Positions 58,625 to 64,000 of a DNA stretch of 64,000 nucleotides are shown one piece after another. Position 1 is the first letter of the stretch, and every line of letters starts with the position of its first letter. Where the stretch lies: positions 269,002-333,001 of the forward strand of contig NZ_FPJO01000007.1 in the NCBI RefSeq assembly GCF_900119365.1, in the 5' to 3' direction. The position numbers and the translations under genes are program-made. Source of the DNA: Streptomyces atratus (lineage in GTDB: Bacteria; Actinomycetota; Actinomycetes; Streptomycetales; Streptomycetaceae). The notes under the pieces are model-generated. The model did no database searches and was not told the origin of the DNA. It saw only the letters and a list, made by a program, of their open reading frames with translations.

Positions 58625-58816
58625 TCAGCAGTCGCGGTGGCGGACGCCCGCCTCCTCCGCGTACTCGCCGAGCACGACCACGCCGAACGTGGCGCGGGCG
58701 AAGACCTTGACGGCGCGGACCGCGTCGCCGACGCGGTGGCTGTGGTGGTGACCGGTGGCCGCGGTCGCGCCGTGCGCGGGGCCGGTCCGGCGGGGGTTCA
58801 GGCTGACTGTGCTCAT
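58625..58816 (-). CDS. small conserved protein, 63 aa
   Basis: ATG at 58816 (another at 58825): MSTVSLNPRRTGPAHGATAA, then a His cluster (GHHHSHRVGDAVRAVKVFAR) and ATFGVVVLGEYAEEAGVRHR. It has a weak hydrophobic patch (FGVVVLGEY) but no full membrane helix. The stop at 58625 lies 11 nt from the convergent XPB stop. It seems conserved in type but is not recognised. Confidence 0.55.
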   Translation of the reverse strand: MSTVSLNPRRTGPAHGATAATGHHHSHRVGDAVRAVKVFARATFGVVVLGEYAEEAGVRHRDC

Positions 58817-59191
58817 GTGTTCCATGGTCCTGCGCCCGGCCCGTGCGGGCATCGGCCCGCGGGCGGAATCCGGGGGCGGCGCGGGTAGGTCTGCGGTCGC
58901 ATACCGTCCCCTACGGGATGGACCCGGCGGTAATTCGCTCGCCCCCGGCGGACGCGGTCGATACAATCGCCGGTCTGCCCGCCTCCCGCACCGTGGTACC
59001 GGCAGCGGCCCGCAAGGGCCCGCCGGCAGCCGGGGGAGCGCCGCCGACCGGACGGAAACCGGCCGACAGCCGTACGCACACCCGCTGTGCGTACCCGTGA
59101 TCGATCCCCCAGCGGACCGCATCGCCCCCGAGCACCTGCCGGGGACGGGCTGCGGTCCGCCGTCCTGCGTTGAACAGCCGGAGGCAACACC
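58817..59191. other. divergent intergenic region upstream of the HelD-like gene
   Basis: 375 nt. Frames that cross it are unsupported by ribosome sites. It must hold promoters for the small gene (minus) and the helicase (plus). A TACAAT at 58963-58968 is the only AT-rich -10-like element, but no -35 fits it. Confidence 0.4.
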
Positions 59192-61273
59192 GTGCCCGCG
59201 CACGAACACGAGAGCGACACCACCACCGATCCGCTGGCCCGCGAACGCGCCCATCTCACGGCGTCCCGCGCCGCGCTGCGCGCCATGCGCGAGGACGCCC
59301 AGGCCCTGGACATCCGCAATGTCACCGCGAACTGGGTCAACGCGGCCGTCCTGCAGGCCCAGATCGACGAGCGCATCAAATCGCTCGCCGATCTCGCCCA
59401 CACCCCGCTCTTCTTCGGGCGGCTGGACTATCTGCACCGGGTCGGTGCCGAGCAGGCCGAGGGCGCGGAGGGAGAACAGTTCTACATCGGGCGCCGCCAT
59501 GTCCACGACGCCGACGGCGACCCGATGGTCATCGACTGGCGCGCGCCCGTATCGCAGCCGTTCTACCGGGCGTCCAGGAAGGACCCGCAGGAGGTGGGGC
59601 AGCGCCGCCGCTTCGGCTACACCGGCGGTGAGCTGACCGCGTACGAGGACGAGCACCTCACCGACCCCGCCGAGGCCGAGCAGACCAGCAAGCTGCTCCA
59701 GGCGGAGATCGAGCGGCCGCGTGTCGGTCCGATGCGGGACATCGTGGCGACGATCCAGCCCGAGCAGGACGAGATCGTCCGCAGCGAGCTCGGCGGGACG
59801 GTGTGCGTGCAGGGTGGTCCCGGCACCGGCAAGACGGCCGTCGGCCTGCACCGGGTGGCATATCTGCTGTACGCGCACCGCGAGCGGCTGGCCCGTACCG
59901 GCACGCTGGTCATCGGGCCGAACCGGTCCTTCCTCCAGTACATCGAGCAGGTGCTGCCGGCCCTCGGCGAGCTGGCGGTGAAGCAGGCGACCGTCGACGA
60001 CCTGGTGACGGCCGGCATCGAGGTGCGCGGCACGGACACGGCGGACGCCGCCGTCGTCAAGGGCGACGCCCGGATGGCCGAGGTGCTGCGGCGGGCGATC
60101 CGCTCGCATGTGACGCTCCCGACGGAGCCGGTCGTGGTGGTGCGCGGTTCACGGCGCTGGCGGGTGCCGGCGTACGAGCTGGAGGAGATGGTCACCGAGC
60201 TGCTGGCCCGCGACATGCGGTACGGGGCCGCCCACGACGCGCTTCCGCAGCGCATCGCGCACTCTGTCCTGGTCCGGATGGAGGAGGCGGGCGAGGCGCC
60301 CGACGACCGGGTGCAGAACGCGGTGGCCCGCAACCCCGCGGTGAAGGCGGCCGTGAAGGCGATCTGGCCGGCCGTCGACCCGGCGAAGCTGGTGCTGCGG
60401 CTGCTGTCCGACGCGGAGTTCCTGGCCGCCCATGCGGAGGGGCTGCTCACCGAGGACGAGCAGAAGGCGATCCTGTGGACGAAGCCTGCCCGGAGCGTGA
60501 AGTCGGCGAAGTGGTCGGTGGCGGACGCGGTGCTGATCGACGAGGCGAACGATCTGGTGGCGCGTACGCATTCGCTCGGCCATGTGGTGCTCGACGAGGC
60601 GCAGGACCTGTCCCCCATGCAGTACCGGGCGGTGGGCCGGCGCTGCACGACGGGTTCGGCGACGGTCCTCGGTGACCTCGCGCAGGGCACGACGCCGTGG
60701 TCGACGGAGAACTGGGCGCAGGCGCTGCACCATCTCGGCAAGTCGGACGCGGTGGTGGAGGAGCTGACGGCGGGCTTCCGTGTGCCGCGCGAGGTGATCG
60801 CGTACGCCTCGCGGCTGCTGCCGGTGATCTCGCCGGGCCTCGCGGCGGTGAAGTCGGTGCGTGAGTCGCCGGGTTCGCTGGAGGTACGGGCGGCGGCCGG
60901 TCCGGCGGAGCTGGACGCGGAGGTGCTGGCGGCGTGCGAGGAGTCGCTGGAGCGGGAGGGTTCGATCGGCCTGATCGCGGCCGACGCGCGGATCCCCGCG
61001 CTGGCGGAGGCCCTGGCCGCGGCGGGGCACGCGTACCTCTCGCCCGGTGAGGAGACGACCGCCGAGTCCCGCCTGACCCTGGTCCCGGCGTCGCTGGCGA
61101 AGGGCCTGGAGTACGACTACGTGGTACTGGACGAGCCGGCCGCGGTGGTCGACGGCGAACCGGACGAACGCACGGGCCTGCGCCGGTTGTACGTGGCGCT
61201 GACGCGAGCGGTGTCGGGGTTGACGGTGGTGCACTCGGCGGACCTGCCGAAAGAGCTGACACCTGGCGTCTGA
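59192..61273 (+). CDS. HelD-like RNA polymerase-associated helicase (UvrD/Rep fold)
   Basis: 693 residues from a GTG at 59192 with GGAGG 7 nt upstream. The N-terminal coiled region (RAHLTASRAALRAMREDAQA) and FIGRR-like strand (YIGRRHVHDADGDPMVIDWR, then APVSQPFYRASRKDP) mark HelD. Walker A is VQGGPGTGKTAVGLHRVAYL; later VLDEAQDLSPMQYRAVGRRC (motif II) and LTLVPASLAKGLEYDYVVLD, then RLYVALTRAVSGL (motifs V-VI). HelD frees stalled RNA polymerase from DNA and can give rifampicin tolerance. It ends in a two-stem terminator. Confidence 0.9.
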   Translation: MPAHEHESDTTTDPLARERAHLTASRAALRAMREDAQALDIRNVTANWVNAAVLQAQIDERIKSLADLAHTPLFFGRLDYLHRVGAEQAEGAEGEQFYIGRRHVHDADGDPMVIDWRAPVSQPFYRASRKDPQEVGQRRRFGYTGGELTAYEDEHLTDPAEAEQTSKLLQAEIERPRVGPMRDIVATIQPEQDEIVRSELGGTVCVQGGPGTGKTAVGLHRVAYLLYAHRERLARTGTLVIGPNRSFLQYIEQVLPALGELAVKQATVDDLVTAGIEVRGTDTADAAVVKGDARMAEVLRRAIRSHVTLPTEPVVVVRGSRRWRVPAYELEEMVTELLARDMRYGAAHDALPQRIAHSVLVRMEEAGEAPDDRVQNAVARNPAVKAAVKAIWPAVDPAKLVLRLLSDAEFLAAHAEGLLTEDEQKAILWTKPARSVKSAKWSVADAVLIDEANDLVARTHSLGHVVLDEAQDLSPMQYRAVGRRCTTGSATVLGDLAQGTTPWSTENWAQALHHLGKSDAVVEELTAGFRVPREVIAYASRLLPVISPGLAAVKSVRESPGSLEVRAAAGPAELDAEVLAACEESLEREGSIGLIAADARIPALAEALAAAGHAYLSPGEETTAESRLTLVPASLAKGLEYDYVVLDEPAAVVDGEPDERTGLRRLYVALTRAVSGLTVVHSADLPKELTPGV

Positions 61274-61275
61274 GG

Positions 61276-61317
61276 AGCGGGGGCCCGGGGGCGGTGCCCC
61301 CGGACCCCGCCCCCGCT
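61276..61317. terminator. double-stem bidirectional terminator
   Basis: Outer stem 61276-61283 with 61310-61317 (8 bp) and inner stem 61285-61292 with 61296-61303 (8 bp, loop GGT). It spans the gap between the HelD-like stop and the convergent cutC stop. Confidence 0.75.
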
Positions 61318-62005
61318 ACGCGTCGAGCACCGTCCGCCACTCCCGTACCGCCGCCGCGTCCACCGGCCCCGACCACCCGTGCGGGCGCGCCGCGCCGCCG
61401 ATGTGCACGGCGTCGATGCCCGCGGCCAGCAGCTCCGGCAGGTGCTCCAGGCGCAGGCCTCCGCCCACCAGGATCTGCGGTTCGTAGCCGGGCTCGCCCT
61501 TGCGCGCCGCCTCGGCCAGCAGCGTCGGGATGCCGTCGTCGACGCCCTTGGGCGAGCCGGCGGTGAGGTACGTGTCCAGGCCGGGCAGGTCCGCCAGCTG
61601 CTTGCGCAGGGCGTCCCGGTCGGCGGCCCGGTCGATCGCGCGGTGGAAGGTCCAGCGGCAGCCGTCCAGCTCGGCGACGAGCCGTTCGACGGCGACCAGG
61701 TCCGGGCGGCCCTCCTCGTCGAGGAAGCCGAGGACGAATTCCTCGGCGCCCGCCGCGCGCAGCTCGCGCGCCCTGTCCACCAGTACCTCGATGTCGCCGG
61801 CCGCGAAGCCGTCCGCCACCCTGAGCATCACCCGCAGCGGAATGTCCACCGCGGCCCGGATCTCCGCGAAGGTCGCACAGGACGGGGTCAGACCGTCCGC
61901 CGCCATGTCGGTGACCAGCTCAAGCCGGTCCGCACCACCCGCCTGGGCGGCGACCGCGTCCTCCGCGTCGAGAGCGATCACCTCCAGGACTGCACGGTTG
62001 CTCAT
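61316..62005 (-). CDS. cutC: copper homeostasis protein CutC family
   Basis: 229 residues from the ATG at 62005, GGAGG 10 nt upstream (an ATG three codons earlier is possible). TIM-barrel markers: LEVIALDAEDAVAAQAGGAD, then RLELVTDMAADGLTPSCATF and PLRVMLRVADGF; FVLGFLDEEGRPDLVAVERL; WTFHRAIDRAADRDAL; YLTAGSPKGVDDGIPTLL; ILVGGGLRLEHLPELLAAGI. This is the standard CutC signature. The name implies copper handling, but the biochemical role is disputed. It is divergent from a copper ATPase, which supports the link. Confidence 0.87.
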   Translation of the reverse strand: MSNRAVLEVIALDAEDAVAAQAGGADRLELVTDMAADGLTPSCATFAEIRAAVDIPLRVMLRVADGFAAGDIEVLVDRARELRAAGAEEFVLGFLDEEGRPDLVAVERLVAELDGCRWTFHRAIDRAADRDALRKQLADLPGLDTYLTAGSPKGVDDGIPTLLAEAARKGEPGYEPQILVGGGLRLEHLPELLAAGIDAVHIGGAARPHGWSGPVDAAAVREWRTVLDA

Positions 62006-62167
62006 GGGCCCCATCCTCCAGGAAGCATCAATAGGTCTAGTCCAATGGCCAGCCTACGGGCCGGTACACCGAGGATGCAGCCTCAATGCCAGGCGAAGAT
62101 ACGTGAGGCCAGACGCACATCGGGTGATCGAACACTCACGATCTGGGCTCGCGCGGCATGTCCACCC

Positions 62168-62196
62168 TTGCGCTTTATAGGGGAGGGGGGTATACC
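62168..62196 (+). promoter_or_regulatory. promoter of the copper ATPase gene
   Basis: TTGCGC (62168-62173) and TATACC (62191-62196) are spaced by 17 nt, close to the sigma-70-type optimum. Transcription would start near 62203, just before the CsoR site. Confidence 0.6.
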
Positions 62197-62210
62197 TGAA
62201 TCAGCAATGC

Positions 62211-62227
62211 ATACCCCCTAGGGGTAT
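62211..62227. promoter_or_regulatory. CsoR-type operator ATACCCC-CTA-GGGGTAT
   Basis: 7-bp inverted arms around CTA, the form known for copper-sensing CsoR repressors. It lies between the predicted transcription start and the ribosome site (AGGGAGGA), so CsoR would repress copA until Cu(I) binds. The csoR gene itself is not in the window. Confidence 0.75.
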
Positions 62228-62252
62228 CAACGTCTCCGCCAGGGAGGACATC

Positions 62253-64000
62253 GTGTCCGCGCACACCGCCACAACCGGCACTGCCACCGGCACCGGCACC
62301 GCAGAGGTCGAGCTCGCGATCGGCGGCATGACCTGCGCCTCCTGCGCGGCCCGCATCGAGAAGAAGCTCAACCGGATGGACGGCGTCGAGGCCACCGTCA
62401 ATTACGCCACCGAGAAGGCCAAGGTCAGCTACCGGGGCGAGGACATCTCCGTACAGGACCTGATAGCCACCGTCGAGAAGACCGGCTACACCGCGCACGA
62501 GCCCGCTCCCCCGGTACGCACCGAGGAGGACGCCCCCGAGGCCGCCGAGGCCGACGAGCTGCGGCCCCTGCGCCAGCGGCTGCTGACCGCCGTCGCGCTC
62601 GCCGTGCCGGTGATCGCGATGTCGATGGTCCCGGCGCTCCAGTTCGACTACTGGCAGTGGCTCTCGCTGACGCTGACGGCACCCGTCGTCACGTACGCCG
62701 CCTGGCCCTTCCACCGCGCCGCCTGGACCAATGCCCGGCACGGCGCGGCGACGATGGACACGCTGATCTCGGTCGGCACCTCGGCCGCGTTCCTCTGGTC
62801 GCTGTGGGCGCTGTTCTTCGGCACGGCGGGCATGGTCGGCATGACGCACCCGTTCGAGCTGACCATCGGGCGGAGCGACGGCGCCGGGAACATCTATCTG
62901 GAGGCGGCCGCCGGGGTCACCGCGTTCATCCTGGCCGGGCGCTACTTCGAGGCCCGCTCCAAGCGGAAGGCGGGCGCGGCCCTCAAGGCGCTGCTGGAAC
63001 TCGGCGCCAAGGAGGTCACCGTGTTGCGCGGCGGCCATGAGGTGACCGTACCGACCGCCGAACTCCAGGTCGGGGACCGGTTCCTGGTCCGCCCCGGCGA
63101 GAAGATCGCCACCGACGGCACCGTCGTCGAGGGTGCCTCGGCCGTGGACGCCTCGATGCTCACCGGTGAGTCCGTGCCCGTGGAGGTCGGCGTCGGCGAC
63201 TCCGTCACCGGGGCCACGCTCAACGCGGGCGGCCGGCTCGTCGTCGAGGCCACCCGGATCGGCGCCGACACCCAGCTGGCCCGGATGGCGAAGCTGGTCG
63301 AGGACGCGCAGAACGGCAAGGCGGCGGCCCAGCGCCTCGCGGACCGGATCTCCGCCGTCTTCGTCCCCGTCGTCATCGCCCTGGCACTCGGCACGCTCGG
63401 CTTCTGGCTCGGCAACGGCGCGGGCCTGACCGCCGCGTTCACCGCCGCCGTGGCCGTACTGATCATCGCCTGCCCCTGCGCCCTGGGCCTCGCCACCCCC
63501 ACCGCCCTCATGGTCGGCACCGGACGCGGCGCCCAGCTCGGCATCCTGATCAAGGGCCCCGAGGTCCTGGAGACCACCCGCCGCGTCGACACGATCGTCC
63601 TCGACAAGACCGGCACCGTCACCACCGGCCGCATGACCCTCCTCGACGTCCACACCGCCGACAACACCGACGAGACCGACGTACTCCGCCTCGCCGGCGC
63701 CCTGGAGCACGCCTCCGAACACCCCATCGCCCAGGCCGTCGCCGCCGGAGCCGCCGAACGCACCGGCACCACCCTCCCCACCCCCGAGGACTTCGCCAAC
63801 ATCGCCGGACTCGGCGTCCAGGGCATCGTCGAGGGCCACGCCGTCCTCGTCGGCCGTGAGCAGCTGCTCGCCGAGTGGGAGATCCACCTCCCCGTGGAGC
63901 TGGCCCGGCGCAAGGCCGAGGCGGAGGCCGCGGGCCGGACGGCCATCGCGGTGGCCTGGGACGGCGAGGCACGGGCGGTGCTCGAAGTCGCCGACGCGGT
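62253..64000 (+). CDS. copA: copper-translocating P-type ATPase (CopA-like), partial at the right edge
   Basis: 582 residues visible from a GTG at 62253. An N-terminal metal-binding domain has [17 protein letters not shown] (Cys28, Cys31). Then come membrane helices, actuator loop [33 protein letters not shown] with the CPC metal-transport motif, phosphorylation site [12 protein letters not shown] (Asp451), and [14 protein letters not shown] (the HP motif of the nucleotide domain). It should pump Cu(I) out of the cell. The C-terminal part is cut by the window end. CutC lies divergently upstream. Confidence 0.93.
   Translation, partial: MSAHTATTGTATGTGTAEVELAIGGMTCASCAARIEKKLNRMDGVEATVNYATEKAKVSYRGEDISVQDLIATVEKTGYTAHEPAPPVRTEEDAPEAAEADELRPLRQRLLTAVALAVPVIAMSMVPALQFDYWQWLSLTLTAPVVTYAAWPFHRAAWTNARHGAATMDTLISVGTSAAFLWSLWALFFGTAGMVGMTHPFELTIGRSDGAGNIYLEAAAGVTAFILAGRYFEARSKRKAGAALKALLELGAKEVTVLRGGHEVTVPTAELQVGDRFLVRPGEKIATDGTVVEGASAVDASMLTGESVPVEVGVGDSVTGATLNAGGRLVVEATRIGADTQLARMAKLVEDAQNGKAAAQRLADRISAVFVPVVIALALGTLGFWLGNGAGLTAAFTAAVAVLIIACPCALGLATPTALMVGTGRGAQLGILIKGPEVLETTRRVDTIVLDKTGTVTTGRMTLLDVHTADNTDETDVLRLAGALEHASEHPIAQAVAAGAAERTGTTLPTPEDFANIAGLGVQGIVEGHAVLVGREQLLAEWEIHLPVELARRKAEAEAAGRTAIAVAWDGEARAVLEVADA

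Noticed and set aside
1..64000. tRNA, rRNA or CRISPR arrays
   Set aside because: No tRNA T-loop with matching acceptor arms, no rRNA-like sequence and no regularly spaced repeats with spacers were found by eye.

Overview
The window looks like chromosomal DNA from a Streptomyces or close relative. It is very GC-rich with strong third-position GC bias, it uses GTG and TTG starts freely, and it carries families typical of that genus: DUF2530, DUF3027, DUF2771, DUF397 with DUF5753 regulators, a bacterial XPB-like helicase, HelD, and the futalosine menaquinone pathway. No rRNA, tRNA or CRISPR array was seen. All function calls come from reading motifs and remembered family patterns; no search was run.

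Region by region. 1-8 kb: a partial GNAT acetyltransferase, a secreted beta-propeller-like protein, an SGNH hydrolase, XRE-cupin and TetR regulators, a lipoprotein, three decayed genes (histidine phosphatase, isochorismatase, Imm1), and an unusual Ser/Thr kinase fused to an extracellular solute-binding domain. 8-22.7 kb: mostly core genes, namely a PGRP-type amidase, a PadR/hydrolase divergent pair with a clear operator, ThpR, Uma2, a MarR/MFS pair, a purine permease, a CtpE-like P-type ATPase, and two tandem secreted paralogues. 22.8-32.3 kb: a large sacsin-like GHKL ATPase, DUF3027, an MFS protein, DUF2771, mqnB-mqnD (futalosine route to menaquinone), a cold-shock-domain protein and a small membrane protein.

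32.4-46.2 kb is an accessory island, and the most interesting part. It contains a polymorphic-toxin locus with a conserved promoter, a toxin gene (N-terminal ESX/WXG-like part, C-terminal nuclease-like part, interrupted by a frameshift), a translationally coupled immunity gene and a DUF6177-like gene. Around it are three partial copies of the same layout: a DUF6177 5' fragment fused in frame to a toxin tail and followed by a YwqK-type immunity gene, and two further toxin tails (49 and 37 codons), each overlapping its own immunity gene by 4 nt and lying behind a second copy of the promoter. This reads as an array of orphan immunity modules built by recombination between shared 5' sequences. An IS256 remnant, a PIN/RHH toxin-antitoxin pair and several DUF397/DUF5753 genes and fragments are interspersed. 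46.2-48.2 kb is a whiJ/abaA-like regulatory cluster (DUF5753 regulator, two DUF397 genes, divergent anti-sigma-like ATPase).

48.2-64 kb returns to core-like content: a HAD hydrolase, a complete siderophore ABC importer behind an iron box, a membrane protein, a helicase-associated protein plus XPB helicase, HelD, CutC, and the start of a copper P-type ATPase behind a CsoR-type operator, running off the right edge.
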